DNA of 64,000 nt from Maricaulis maris MCS10 (GTDB lineage Bacteria > Pseudomonadota > Alphaproteobacteria > Caulobacterales > Maricaulaceae). The DNA lies in assembly GCF_000014745.1 (NCBI RefSeq), contig NC_008347.1:2744001-2808000 (forward strand), written 5' to 3'. Positions 50,728 to 59,870 of this stretch are shown here, piece after piece (position 1 is the first letter of the stretch; every line of letters begins with the position of its first letter). A model generated the notes under the pieces. It saw only the letters and a program-made list of their open reading frames with translations. It had not been told where the DNA came from and did not search any database. Both the position numbers and the translations under genes were made by a program.

Positions 50728-51240
50728 GTGCGGCGGGACAAAGCAATAACGCCTAAGGCAGCGAACGGCGCCCCTCACGACGCTCGGCCCCATCGACCCG
50801 ACGCTGCGCATCGGCCCCCTTCCCCATGAAATGGGGAAGGGAAAAGGGAAGAGCGCCCTCCCGTCAAAGAGTGCGCCCGGGCGCACACCCCGCCATAAAT
50901 CACTTGCCGGGAGTTCGCCGTATCCGGATCTTCAGCTCAAGGGGAAACCCGCGAAGCGGCGGCTGCGCCGCCCTTGACCTGAAGATCCGGATACGGCCCG
51001 CTGGCTGACAAAAGAATTATGGATCACTCCACGCGTTGCGCGAATGGATCCACCTTACAGGTCACGATGCAGGCTGCCTCAGGCCCTCGCCCTTGATGGG
51101 CGAGGTGGATTGCCGCCTTGGCGGCAAGACGGAGTGGGTGACGGGTGGTCGGTGACGGAACGCTGCGCGTCTCACCCCTTCCGGCCCGCCGCTTCGCGTC
51201 GGCCCACCTTCCCATCAAGGGGAAGGACCTAAACCTGGAT
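50728..51240. other. Gene-free stretch packed with palindromic repeats
   Basis: No credible gene. The 513 bases hold several hairpins: CCCTTCCCCAT with its complement (50817-50841), an 81-base palindrome (50917-50997, listed separately), CCTCGCCC/GGGCGAGG (51085-51105), TTGCCGCC/GGCGGCAA (51110-51127) and CCTTCCC/GGGAAGG (51207-51226). The text around the first and last hairpins is similar (GCGCATCGGCCC before one and CGCGTCGGCCC before the other), as expected for copies of one repeat family. Probably remnants of small mobile elements. Confidence 0.75.
50917..50997. repeat. 81-base palindromic element
   Basis: Left arm 50917-50943 and right arm 50971-50997 are inverted copies of 27 bases with a single mismatch (GCCGTATCCGGATCTTCAG is shared). 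The 27-base centre holds a further GGCGGC/GCCGCC hairpin. Structure resembles a MITE or long REP element. Confidence 0.85.
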
Positions 51241-52230
51241 CTACCTCGCAGTCAGCTTCAATTCGATCCGCCTGTTCCGCGCATTTGCCTCCGCGCTGCG
51301 TCCCTCAACCATCGGATAGTGTTCGCCGAAACCGGCCGCTACCAGGCGGTTGGAGGGGACACCGAGATCTTCCATCCAGTTGACCACCGAGATGGCGCGG
51401 GCGGCGGAGAGGTGCCAGTTGGAGGGGTAGGTGGTGCGGATCGGGACCGGGTCGGTGTGGCCATCAATACGGATCACCCATTCCAGGTCGGAGGGGATTT
51501 CGTCGGTCAGCTGGATGATCGCATCGGCGATCGGCCGCAGGCTTTCGCGGCCCTCGTTTGACAGGGCAGCCGATCCGGACGGAAAGAGGACATCCGTTTC
51601 GAACACGAAACGATCGCCGACAATGCGTACACCGGTGCGGTTTCCGAGGATGGCGCGCAGGCGGCCAAAGAAGTCGGAGCGGTAGACGGCCAGCTCGGCG
51701 GCGCGCTCGGCGAGGGCCGCATTGAGGCGTTCGCCGAGATTGATGACCTGGGCCTCGGCTTCCTGGGCGCGCAGCTCGGCAGCGTCCAGGGCGGCATTGA
51801 GGGTCGCGATCTGGTCACGCAGGGCCTGGATCTGCAGGTTGAGCATCATCAGGGCGCGCTGGCTCTCCTCGGAAAGTTCACGCTCAACATCGAGCTCGGC
51901 CTGCAGGGCGGCAGTCTGCGTGCCGGCCATGGCCAGTGCATCGGACAGGGCGTCGCGCTCGGTCTCGAGACCGGAGACGCGCAGTTCGAGCTCGGTATTT
52001 TCCGCCTGGGTCAGGGCGAGCTCATCGGCCAGCTGGGCCAGCTGGGCATTGAGCGCGGCGAGTTGCTCGTCACGTCCGGTGAGCGCGCGCGACAGGGCGA
52101 ACTGCCCGGCGACGAAGATCGACAGCAGGAAGACGATGACCAGCAGCAGCGTGGCCAGGGCATCGACAAAGCCCGGCCAGTGATCGCCATTATCGGCTTC
52201 CTGGAAACGCGCGAAACGCGGCGAGGCCAT
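51241..52230 (-). CDS. MotB/OmpA-like protein with long coiled coil
   Basis: 329 residues. One N-terminal membrane helix (about 24-44) preceded by the segment WPGFVDALATLLL, where the Asp resembles the proton-carrying Asp of MotB/TolR/ZorB. A long coiled coil (about 55-185) follows, then an OmpA-like peptidoglycan-binding domain with RIDGHTDPVPIR, LSAARAISVVNWM and ANARNRRIELKL. It would anchor a motor stator to the cell wall. Three bases separate it from the MotA-like gene. Confidence 0.87.
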   Translation of the reverse strand: MASPRFARFQEADNGDHWPGFVDALATLLLVIVFLLSIFVAGQFALSRALTGRDEQLAALNAQLAQLADELALTQAENTELELRVSGLETERDALSDALAMAGTQTAALQAELDVERELSEESQRALMMLNLQIQALRDQIATLNAALDAAELRAQEAEAQVINLGERLNAALAERAAELAVYRSDFFGRLRAILGNRTGVRIVGDRFVFETDVLFPSGSAALSNEGRESLRPIADAIIQLTDEIPSDLEWVIRIDGHTDPVPIRTTYPSNWHLSAARAISVVNWMEDLGVPSNRLVAAGFGEHYPMVEGRSAEANARNRRIELKLTAR

Positions 52231-52233
52231 GGC

Positions 52234-53226
52234 CTATTCCCCTCCCCGCTCCCGCGATTGCAGGGCCCGGATCAGCACCCGGATATCGTCGCGCAGGGCG
52301 CGCATGGCTTCTTCCTGGGTCGCCCGGCTGTCCTCGGCGAAGCGCTGCAGCGTAGTGTCCATCTGCCGCGAATTGCGTTCCAGCGTGTGCGAGAGCCGAT
52401 CCAGCGTCTCGGCGGTCTGCTGCAGCAGGGCACCGACATAGGCGGTCGAAACCTCGCCATCATCGCCAGTCGTGGGACCGGCTGCGGCAAGGCGCGAGAT
52501 CGAGGACAGCCATTCCTCGATCTCGTTGTAGAAACGGTTCTGCGCCCGGCTGGCCTGCAGGTCGAGAAAGCCGATCACGAGTGACCCGGCCAGTCCGAAG
52601 AGCGAGGAGGCAAAGGCAGTGCCCATACCCTGGATCGGCTCTTCAATGGCCGACATCAACCGCATCACATCGGCTTCACCGCCGGTCGAGCTTTCGGTGA
52701 CGGCACTGACAGCGGAGCCGACAGCACCCACGACATCGAGCAGACCCCAAAAGGTGCCGAGCAGGCCGAGGAAGATCAGCAGGCGGCCAAAGTAACGCGT
52801 GAAGGCGCCCGCCTCGGACATCCGCGCGCCAACCGAGTCGAGCACGGTGCGGACCGAGCCGGCCGACAGCGAGACGCGGCCATCGGCGGACGAGATCATC
52901 GAGGCCATTGGCGCGATCAGGGCGGGCGGCCTGGGCAGGGAGGCGCGATCTTCCGCCGAACGGAAGCGGACCAGCCAGCGGGCGGCCGGGCCGATCCCCA
53001 GCGCCTGGGCGTAAGTGTAGAGCACACCGATCACCAGGACTGTGAGGATGAGCCCATTGATCGCCGGATTGGCCCGGAAGGCTGTTTCCAGCGGTTCGAT
53101 CAGGAAGATGCCCAGCGCCGCCACCACGGCCGTGAACAGCGCCATCCAGATGATGTAGCGCCACGGACCGGTGAAACTCACACTCGGAGCCTCGGACACG
53201 TCACGATCGGAGTTGAGAACGGGCAT
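52234..53226 (-). CDS. MotA/TolQ/ExbB-like proton channel protein
   Basis: 330 residues. Two helices near the N terminus (about 25-45, 57-75), then two more (about 143-165 and 200-222) around GMGTAFASSLFGLAGSLV, which matches the MotA/TolQ/ExbB channel core. A helical C-terminal tail of about 100 residues (TLERNSRQMDTTLQRFAE and similar) extends into the cytoplasm. With the following gene it should form a proton-driven stator of 5:2 type, working on an unknown partner; it is not next to flagellar or tol genes. Confidence 0.87.
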   Translation of the reverse strand: MPVLNSDRDVSEAPSVSFTGPWRYIIWMALFTAVVAALGIFLIEPLETAFRANPAINGLILTVLVIGVLYTYAQALGIGPAARWLVRFRSAEDRASLPRPPALIAPMASMISSADGRVSLSAGSVRTVLDSVGARMSEAGAFTRYFGRLLIFLGLLGTFWGLLDVVGAVGSAVSAVTESSTGGEADVMRLMSAIEEPIQGMGTAFASSLFGLAGSLVIGFLDLQASRAQNRFYNEIEEWLSSISRLAAAGPTTGDDGEVSTAYVGALLQQTAETLDRLSHTLERNSRQMDTTLQRFAEDSRATQEEAMRALRDDIRVLIRALQSRERGGE

Positions 53227-53476
53227 ACGGACCCCTCGTTAAAGCCACCGTCTTTCCTACCCTTCCGATTGGGACAATTTGGAGGCGAGGTCAAAGGGGG
53301 CGCGCGAACTAATCGCGTCTGCACGCCAAAAACCTGACGGGGTGGGCCGCGGTTTATCTCCAATACGGAAACAATAAGTCGCCAATTTGCTGGTTATTCC
53401 CGCGCACCGCCATAGCCACATTCTCCCCAACAGTTGCAGGGCCACAGCGCCCCATAGCCCGATGATGGAGATCGTC

Positions 53477-54085
53477 ATGACCCAACCCGCCCCCCGCCAC
53501 ATCCTGCGTGTCGATGCCAGCATGCGCCGCGAAGGCTCGGTGACCCGCCAACTGGCCGACGCCCTGACCGGGCGCCTGACCGCCAGCCAGCCGAATGCGA
53601 CGCTCACCCGTCGCGACCTCGCCGACAATGCGCCCGCCTTCATCGACGAGAGCTGGATCGGCGCCAATTTCACCCCGGCCGACGCCCGCAATGACGACCA
53701 GCGTGCCACCCTGGCCCGCTCGGACGCCCTGGTCGCCGAACTGCAGGCCGCCGATACGCTGGTGATTGCAACACCGATCTATAATTTCGCGGTTCCGGCG
53801 GCGCTGAAAGCCTGGATCGATCTGATCGCCCGCGCCGGCGTGACCTTCAAATACACCGAAAACGGTCCGGTCGGCCTGCTGACAGGCAAGCGCGCCATTA
53901 TCGTGCTCGCCTCGGGCGGTACCCAGTCCGGCAGCGAGATCGACTTCGCGACGCCCTATCTCAAGCATGTGCTCGGGTTTATCGGCATCCACGACGTGGA
54001 CATCATCGCCGCCGACCAGCTCGGTGCCGGTGCAGATGAAAAACTGGCCGCCGCAAGCGAGGCGATCGAACGTCTGGCGGCGTGA
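53477..54085 (+). CDS. azoR: FMN-dependent NADH azoreductase
   Basis: 202 residues from the ATG at 53477. Flavodoxin-like: ILRVDASMRREGSVTRQL (phosphate loop), TPIYNFAVPAALKAWIDLIARAG, and LASGGTQSG. It reduces quinones and azo dyes with NADH in two-electron steps and protects from quinone stress. Convergent with mddA. Confidence 0.92.
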   Translation: MTQPAPRHILRVDASMRREGSVTRQLADALTGRLTASQPNATLTRRDLADNAPAFIDESWIGANFTPADARNDDQRATLARSDALVAELQAADTLVIATPIYNFAVPAALKAWIDLIARAGVTFKYTENGPVGLLTGKRAIIVLASGGTQSGSEIDFATPYLKHVLGFIGIHDVDIIAADQLGAGADEKLAAASEAIERLAA

Positions 54086-54099
54086 CCCCTCCGGAAAGC

Positions 54100-54858
54100 C
54101 TACTCCCCGGGCTGGCTGGCGGGTTCCCGCCGACGCAGCTTGGGGAGGAAGGCGCCCGCCTCCTTGCGGTATTCCAGATACTCATCGCCGATTTCGGCGA
54201 TCAGGTCCTTCTCCTCGAAGCGATAAACCGCAATGACCATGTAGGCGGTCGTTACGACAGCGAACAATAAATGCCCCACCGTCATCACCGGAGCCGCCCA
54301 GAAGGCGATCATGAAGCCGGTCATCATCGGATGGCGGACCAGGCGATAGAAGAGATGCTTGCGGAACGGCGCGCCCTTGAAGGGCCGTTGGCGCAGATTG
54401 GCGAAGATCTGGCTCAGGCCGAACAGATCGAAATGGCTGATCAGGAAAGTCGAGACCAGCACGATCAGCCAGCCGGCCCAGAACAGCGCCAGGAGGCTAT
54501 AGGTCGCCAGCCCGTCCGGAACCGACCAGATAACCGTCGGCATGGGCTGCCAGAAGGCATAGATCACGGCCAGCACGACGGACGACAGCAAGACGTAGAT
54601 CGTGCGCTCGAGATAGGCCGGAATGAGACGGGTCCAGGCCCGCTTGAAGGCCGGGCGCGCCATCACGCTGTGCTGGACCGCGAACAGGCTCAACAGTGCC
54701 AAATTGACAATGATGGCCATCGCGAGCGGCCCGGCCGCGCCGGAATCAATGGTTTTCGGCACGAGAAGATTGCCGACAAACCCGATCGAATAGAGGAATA
54801 CAACGAAGAAAAACGCGTAGACGGCAATGCCGAATACAAACCCGATAGCCCGGCCCAT
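54100..54858 (-). CDS. mddA: Methanethiol S-methyltransferase
   Basis: 252 residues with five or six membrane helices. Segments ERTIYVLLSS, FWQPMPTVIW, STFLISHFDLFGLSQI, RLVRHPMMTGFMIAFWA and RFEEKDLIAEIG closely follow MddA, a membrane methyltransferase of the NnrU/isoprenylcysteine type, in which the RHP and EE pairs hold SAM. MddA methylates methanethiol to dimethyl sulfide. A more general NnrU-family role cannot be excluded. The 195 bases between it and suhB hold no gene. Confidence 0.82.
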   Translation of the reverse strand: MGRAIGFVFGIAVYAFFFVVFLYSIGFVGNLLVPKTIDSGAAGPLAMAIIVNLALLSLFAVQHSVMARPAFKRAWTRLIPAYLERTIYVLLSSVVLAVIYAFWQPMPTVIWSVPDGLATYSLLALFWAGWLIVLVSTFLISHFDLFGLSQIFANLRQRPFKGAPFRKHLFYRLVRHPMMTGFMIAFWAAPVMTVGHLLFAVVTTAYMVIAVYRFEEKDLIAEIGDEYLEYRKEAGAFLPKLRRREPASQPGE

Positions 54859-55053
54859 GGCGAGCCCCCCTGCCTTGTTGACGCCCGAAACGGCACGTCT
54901 TGATTGCAGGCTAGGCTATATCTCTCAGGAAAGATGCCCCGAAACGCGCGCGATATTATGACTGGAGATAGGGCCAGGTAGAATTAATGCGTCAGGGCGA
55001 GAGCTGCCTCTAGCGACAACGCCACGCGTAAAGCCTGCCTGTCCCCGAATTTG

Positions 55054-55851
55054 CTAAGCCGCAGCCTTCTTCAACCGCTCGACCACCTCGGCCAGCATCG
55101 GCTCGTTGCCGGCGACGATATTGCCGGTTTCCAGCATGTTCTCGGCACCGTCAGCCTCGGCGACGAAACCGCCGGCTTCGCGGACGATCATGATGCCGGC
55201 GGCGATATCCCAGGATTTCAGATTGCGTTCCCAGAACCCGTCATAGCGACCGGCCGCGACCCAGGCGAGGTCGAGCGCGGCAGAGCCCATGCGGCGGATG
55301 CCGGCGCAATGCGGCATGATCTGGTGCAGTTCCTTGAGGAAGCGAGCCTGGCCGGGCTTGCCGATATAGGGCGTGCCGGTGGCAATCACAGCCTCGTCGA
55401 AATGCTTGCGTTCGGCGACGCGGAGGCGGCGGTCGGCCAGCCAGGCACCACGGCCCTTCTCGGCGTGGAACATCTCGTCGGTGGCGGGATTATAGACCAC
55501 GCCGGCAACCAGCTCGCCCTCACGCTCGAGCGCGATCGAGACGGCAAAATGCGGCATGCCATGCAGGAAGTTCAGCGTGCCGTCGAGCGGGTCGACGATC
55601 CAGCGGTGCGAACGGTCGCTACCCTCGACAATGCCGCGCTCCTCCATCAGGAAGCCATAGCCCGGACGGGCCTGGCTCAGACGGTCATAGATGATGTCCT
55701 CGGCCTTGTGGTCAGCCACCGACACGAAATCGGCCGGTCCCTTGCGCGAAACCTGCAGGTGCTCGATGTCGCGAAAATCGCGGTTGAGCGAGCGGCCGGC
55801 GCGCGAAGCGACATCGGTCATGACAGTGAGGAGCGGAGAGAGCGTACCCAT
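55054..55851 (-). CDS. suhB: Inositol-1-monophosphatase
   Basis: 265 residues. Metal and substrate motifs: FLMEERGIVEG (here E-E), WIVDPLDGTLNFLHGMPHFAVSIAL and AALDLAWVAAGRYDGFWE with IAAGIMIVREAGG. It hydrolyses inositol phosphate; SuhB also takes part in rRNA antitermination in E. coli. Begins 4 bases after the efp stop, same strand. Confidence 0.94.
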   Translation of the reverse strand: MGTLSPLLTVMTDVASRAGRSLNRDFRDIEHLQVSRKGPADFVSVADHKAEDIIYDRLSQARPGYGFLMEERGIVEGSDRSHRWIVDPLDGTLNFLHGMPHFAVSIALEREGELVAGVVYNPATDEMFHAEKGRGAWLADRRLRVAERKHFDEAVIATGTPYIGKPGQARFLKELHQIMPHCAGIRRMGSAALDLAWVAAGRYDGFWERNLKSWDIAAGIMIVREAGGFVAEADGAENMLETGNIVAGNEPMLAEVVERLKKAAA

Positions 55852-55855
55852 GGTG

Positions 55856-56422
55856 TCAGTCCGCCCGCTTCACGTAGGAACCATCTTCAGTCGCGACGAT
55901 AATCTTTTCGCCGACGCCGACAAAGGGCGGCACCGAGGAACGCACGCCATTGGACAGGATGGCCGGCTTGTAGGAATTGGCAGCGGTCTGCCCCTTCACC
56001 ACCGGCTCGGTATCGGCCACTTCAAGGGTCACGTGCTGCGGCAGGGAGATGCCGATCGGACGCTCTTCATGCGACTCGACCACCACCGTCATGCCGTCGG
56101 TCAGATAGGAGGCGCGCTCCTCACCGACGAAATCGGTCTGCAGCTCGATCTGCTCATAGGTTTCGGCATCCATGAATGTCAGCATGTCATCGCTGGCGAA
56201 CAGGAAAGTATAGTCCTTCTGCTCGAGACGGACCTTTTCGACCTTGTCAGCAGCGCGGAAACGCTCGTTCAGCTTGCGACCGTCCAGCAGGTTTTTCAGC
56301 TCGACCTGGGCGAAGGCGCCGCCCTTGCCCGGCTTGACGTGGTCCGTCTTGACCGCGACCCACAGCGTGTCCTGGTGCATCAGCACATTGCCGGGGCGGA
56401 TTTCGTTACCGTTGATTTTCAT
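55856..56422 (-). CDS. efp: Elongation factor P
   Basis: 188 residues with the three-domain EF-P fold: [16 protein letters not shown], the loop [10 protein letters not shown] with the Lys at its tip (about residue 34), and the C-terminal TRSY-like [17 protein letters not shown]. It relieves ribosome stalling at proline runs. The Lys-type loop implies modification by EpmA or no modification; no such gene is here. First gene of efp-suhB. Confidence 0.97.
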
Positions 56423-56539
56423 GCTTCACCTGTTGCCGCACTCAAGCGGATGACCTGTCGCGCCGCCGCGCGCGCGCGGCAAAGTGGCGCTCTCCTATCA
56501 GCGGGCATGGCGAACGGCAAGCGGCGCGGCCTTTCCGGC

Positions 56540-57745
56540 TCAGCGCAGCGCCTCGAACTCGGCCCGGATCCGCTGCCGCACATCCGGCGACAGGGCACCT
56601 TCCAGCCCCGCCTCCAGACGCTCCCGGTCGCGGTCATGGACCGGCGCGCCCAGGTGGTCGATCGAGGCCAGAAGGGTCCAGCGATAGGCCATTTCGAGAT
56701 CCTGCGGGACGCCTTCGCCGCGCGCCAGCGTGAAGGCGTAGAGAAACTGGCTCTCGGCATCACCGCCACGGGCCCCACGGGAGAACCAGTGTGCCGCCAT
56801 CTCAATGTCGGTGGCGCCGCCGCGGCCCTGATACATCATCAGACCGTACTGACCCTGGGCCGGCGCATAGCCACTTTCGGCGGCGATCCGCAGCCATTCG
56901 CGCGCGGTTTCGTCGTCCTGCTCGCCGCCCTCCCCATCGGCCCACATCATGCCGGCCTGAAAGGCGGCCTCGGCCAAGCGGTCATTGGCGGCTCGTTCAT
57001 ACCAGACCCTTGCCCCGGCCGCGTCGCGGGGACCGCCCTGTCCGGCATCGAGCAATTGGGCGAGCTGATACATGCCCTCGGCCGAGCCTTGCTGCGCCGC
57101 CCGTCCGGCCCACTCCCGCGCCGTAATCGCATCCTGTGGCACGGGAGAAGCACGCAGATTGATCGCATGCTCGACCATGGCCGGGATATGACCGGCCCGG
57201 GCCGACCGCTCGAACCAGGGCTCGGCCTGTCCGAGCCCCAGCGAGGGGTCGCCGAGGCGGGCCAGCTGACCCAGATTGTAAAGGGCGACCGGATCGTCAC
57301 GATCTGCCGCCCGATTGAACCAGCGCGCGGCGGCCGACAAATCGACCGGTCCACCGGCACCATTGCGGGCCATGATGCCCGACAACAACGCAGCATCGAC
57401 GATCCCGCCCACGGCGGCCGTTTCGGCATAGTTGCGGGCCGAAGCCCAATCCTCACCAACATAGGCGACCTGGGCACGATACCAGGCTTCATCGGCGCCG
57501 CTGACCCCGGCCGGTATTTCGGCGGCATCGGCCGCCAGTCCCTCGATGGCGGCGCTCTGCACGTCTTCGGGAAGCAGAATGAGATCCTGCGGGAAAATCG
57601 GGACCAGCGTCGCACTGGTCACATCCGGCTGCGGCGCGTCTTCCAGCTCGGAGACAGTCTGCGCACCAGCAGGAACAGTTGCGGCAAGGAAAATCCAGAA
57701 ACCGGACAGGGCGGCGATGAGGGGGGCATACAGGCGCTTGATCAT
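56540..57745 (-). CDS. Secreted Sel1-repeat protein
   Basis: 401 residues from the ATG ending at 57745. Signal peptide (about 1-27), then at least seven Sel1-like repeats of about 36 residues, for example AARWFNRAADRDDPVALYNLGQLA and AREWLRIAAESGYAPAQGQYGLMM. Sel1 proteins act as scaffolds or regulators in the envelope. A large open frame on the opposite strand here is a shadow of codon bias. Confidence 0.87.
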   Translation of the reverse strand: MIKRLYAPLIAALSGFWIFLAATVPAGAQTVSELEDAPQPDVTSATLVPIFPQDLILLPEDVQSAAIEGLAADAAEIPAGVSGADEAWYRAQVAYVGEDWASARNYAETAAVGGIVDAALLSGIMARNGAGGPVDLSAAARWFNRAADRDDPVALYNLGQLARLGDPSLGLGQAEPWFERSARAGHIPAMVEHAINLRASPVPQDAITAREWAGRAAQQGSAEGMYQLAQLLDAGQGGPRDAAGARVWYERAANDRLAEAAFQAGMMWADGEGGEQDDETAREWLRIAAESGYAPAQGQYGLMMYQGRGGATDIEMAAHWFSRGARGGDAESQFLYAFTLARGEGVPQDLEMAYRWTLLASIDHLGAPVHDRDRERLEAGLEGALSPDVRQRIRAEFEALR

Positions 57746-57870
57746 GCCTATCCTAGAGCGCGACGAATGCGGCACCGTCAAGGCCGGGCTGCGCAAGCTG
57801 GGTGAATTGTAATCCACTCGCCCCCCGGCATCGACCCACGGCGCGCGCGGCAAGTCGCAGCACGACCAGC

Positions 57871-58488
57871 TCAGGCGTCGCCGGTCAGCGCCGCAAAGGC
57901 CTGCACGGCGGCGGCCGGTCCATCGGCATGCAGCCAGACACCGCCGCACACGGCGAGAAAGTCGGCACCCGCTTCGACCAGCGGTGCCCCATTGTCAGGC
58001 GTGATGCCGCCGATGGCGACGCATGGCAGTTCGAACAGTTCCACCCACCAGGTCAGGAGATCGGTCGTTGCGACATGGTCGGTGGGCTTGGTCTGTGTCG
58101 GATAGAACGCCCCGAAGGCAACATAGTCGGCGCCCGCTTCGCCGGCCACCATGGCCAGGTGACGGCTGGCATGACAGGTAACGCCAATGGTGCGGTCCTT
58201 GCCCATGATGGCGCGGGCATCCTTCACCCGGCCATCGGACTGACCGATATGGACACCGTCGCAGCCCAGCCGGTCGGCCAGTTCCGGACTGTCATTGAGG
58301 ATGGCCGCCACACCGCGCGACTGGGCCACCTTGATCAGCGAGGGCGCCAGTTCGAGCAGCTCGGTCTCTGAATGATCCTTGAGGCGGATCTGCAGGGCCG
58401 AGACCGGACCGGCCTCCAGGGCGCTCTCCAGCGTGGTGACGAAATCGGCAGTGATGCGGGGCGGGGTGATCAGGTAAAGCTGGCTCAT
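57871..58488 (-). CDS. thiE: Thiamine phosphate synthase
   Basis: 205 residues from the ATG ending at 58488. TIM-barrel with LYLITPP, ALQIRLKDHSE, AAILNDSPELADRLGCDGVHIGQ, GVTCHASRHLA, DYVAFGAFYPTQTK and CVAIGGITPDNGAPLVEAGADFLAV in parts. It joins the thiazole and pyrimidine phosphates to make thiamine phosphate. The pyrophosphate-contact Ser (SxH) is a Cys-His here (TCHAS), a common variant. No other thi genes nearby. Confidence 0.93.
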   Translation of the reverse strand: MSQLYLITPPRITADFVTTLESALEAGPVSALQIRLKDHSETELLELAPSLIKVAQSRGVAAILNDSPELADRLGCDGVHIGQSDGRVKDARAIMGKDRTIGVTCHASRHLAMVAGEAGADYVAFGAFYPTQTKPTDHVATTDLLTWWVELFELPCVAIGGITPDNGAPLVEAGADFLAVCGGVWLHADGPAAAVQAFAALTGDA

Positions 58489-58655
58489 GCGCCGTCTTTT
58501 GGCAGGACTGGCCATTTCACACAATGGCGCGGGGTGGCCCGAAGATGAACATCACCCATTCGGGTCATTCATCTTCCTTTCATCCAGATTATACAAGGGT
58601 GTCGCGCAATACGGGTAGGCGTGCTGCCTTCGCGTCTTAAAAAGGGGAATTTCAC

Positions 58656-59120
58656 ATGTCTTTTAAAACCATTCTTGCCGCCGGCATCGCCGCCGCTTCC
58701 TTCGCCGGTCTTGCTGCCGCCCAGGACTGGTCGCTCCAGCCGACCTTCGGCACCGTGAACCTGAACTCGGGCTTCACGCCGGATCCGTACACCGTCGCGA
58801 TCACCGCTGGCGGCACGATCGAAGCGTCCAACCTGTCCTCCTCCTGCCGCGGCATGATCGCCAACGCGCCGGACTTCCGCCTGAACTTCTCGGCCGGTTC
58901 GCTGCCGCTCTATATCAGCGCCTACTCCAGCGCCGACACCACGCTCGTGGTCAACGGCCCGGACGGCTCCTGGTATTGCAATGACGACACCAATGGTCTC
59001 GACCCGGCCCTGGCCTGGGGAAGCCCGGAGTCCGGCCAGTACGACATCTGGATCGGCACCTACGGCACCAATAGCGACCTGGCATCCTCGACCCTGCACA
59101 TCTCCGAGCTGCACGATTAA
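58656..59120 (+). CDS. Secreted two-cysteine domain protein, copy A
   Basis: 154 residues. Signal peptide (about 1-22, cut near AAAQ), then one beta-rich domain with the markers GFTPDPYTVAITAGG, a Cys in SSSCRGMI, DTTLVVNGPDGSWYCNDD with the second Cys, and SGQYDIWIG. The NDD segment and the GxYxIWxG strand recall pre-peptidase C-terminal (PPC) domains, which are secreted beta sandwiches; the match is my inference. Paralogues follow at 59277 and 59871. Confidence 0.8.
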   Translation: MSFKTILAAGIAAASFAGLAAAQDWSLQPTFGTVNLNSGFTPDPYTVAITAGGTIEASNLSSSCRGMIANAPDFRLNFSAGSLPLYISAYSSADTTLVVNGPDGSWYCNDDTNGLDPALAWGSPESGQYDIWIGTYGTNSDLASSTLHISELHD

Positions 59121-59139
59121 AAACTCTGCGAACCCGATC

Positions 59140-59173
59140 GGGGGAGCGGCGCTCGCCAGCGTCACGCTCCCCC
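59140..59173 (+). terminator. Hairpin after copy A
   Basis: GGGGGAGCG (59140-59148) pairs with CGCTCCCCC (59165-59173). No T run follows; a weak or factor-dependent terminator. Confidence 0.5.
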
Positions 59174-59276
59174 GGTTGGCGACTTAGTTTCCAATCCCAT
59201 CATTTGTTTTACCGGTCCCGTCGTGCGCCATGCTGGATGCGCGCACAACTGGCGTGACCCGGACAAGGAGCACCGC

Positions 59277-59711
59277 ATGTTCATCAAAACCGCCGCCACC
59301 GCAATCATCGCAGCAGCCGCCTTCGCCGGCCTCGCCGCGGCCCAGGATTACAGCCTGAGCCCGAATTTCGGAACGACGTCGCTGAGCGCCGGCTTTGCGC
59401 CTGATCCCTATGGCGTCAGCATCGTCGCCGGCGGCAGCGTCAATGCCAGCAATGTCGGTTGCGCCGGCATGATTTCCAACGCCCCCGACGTGCGCCTGCA
59501 ATGGAGCGGCGGCCGGATCACGATCGGCGCCGAATCCGGTTCCGACACGACACTGGTCGTGAATGCACCGGACGGTTCCTGGTATTGCGCTGACGATGTG
59601 AATGGTTTCGACCCGGCGATCGCCCTGTCCGGCTCCGGCCAGTACGACATCTGGGTCGGCGTCTTTGGCGGCGGAACCGCCAATGCGACGCTCTACTTCA
59701 CCGAATTCTGA
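59277..59711 (+). CDS. Secreted two-cysteine domain protein, copy B
   Basis: 144 residues from the ATG at 59277. Same plan as copy A: signal peptide ending AGLAAAQ, GFAPDPYGVSIVAGG, Cys in VGCAGMISNAPD, DTTLVVNAPDGSWYCADD, and SGQYDIWVG. The mature chain is ten residues shorter, from loop deletions. The signal peptides of A and B are almost the same, pointing to recent duplication. Followed by a strong terminator. Confidence 0.82.
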   Translation: MFIKTAATAIIAAAAFAGLAAAQDYSLSPNFGTTSLSAGFAPDPYGVSIVAGGSVNASNVGCAGMISNAPDVRLQWSGGRITIGAESGSDTTLVVNAPDGSWYCADDVNGFDPAIALSGSGQYDIWVGVFGGGTANATLYFTEF

Positions 59712-59735
59712 GCCGGCCTGAGCCGCCGAACGACG

Positions 59736-59766
59736 AACCCCCGGCTTTGCGGCCGGGGGTTTTTTG
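59736..59766 (+). terminator. Rho-independent terminator after copy B
   Basis: AACCCCCGGC (59736-59745) and GCCGGGGGTT (59752-59761) with a 6-base loop, then more T. Confidence 0.92.
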
Positions 59767-59870
59767 TTCAGGACCCCGGCGGATGACAATGCTAGCCTGC
59801 CCGGGGAACGGCCTGCGTTCGCACCGATCAATCCTGATTGTGCGAGCAGCGGCCAGCCAGGGGGATACAC

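Noticed and set aside
51241-53226. Zorya-type anti-phage system
   Set aside because: The MotAB-like pair fits ZorA/ZorB in outline, but no ZorC, ZorD or ZorE gene is near; neighbours are ccdAB and azoR.
54859-55053. A possible small gene or RNA between mddA and suhB
   Set aside because: No open frame with a ribosome site, no strong hairpin; most likely promoter space.
55691-57805. A 704-residue open frame on the plus strand opposite suhB, efp and the Sel1 gene
   Set aside because: It crosses three well-supported genes on the other strand, has no recognisable domain and is rich in Arg, His and Gly as expected from the antisense of high-GC codons.
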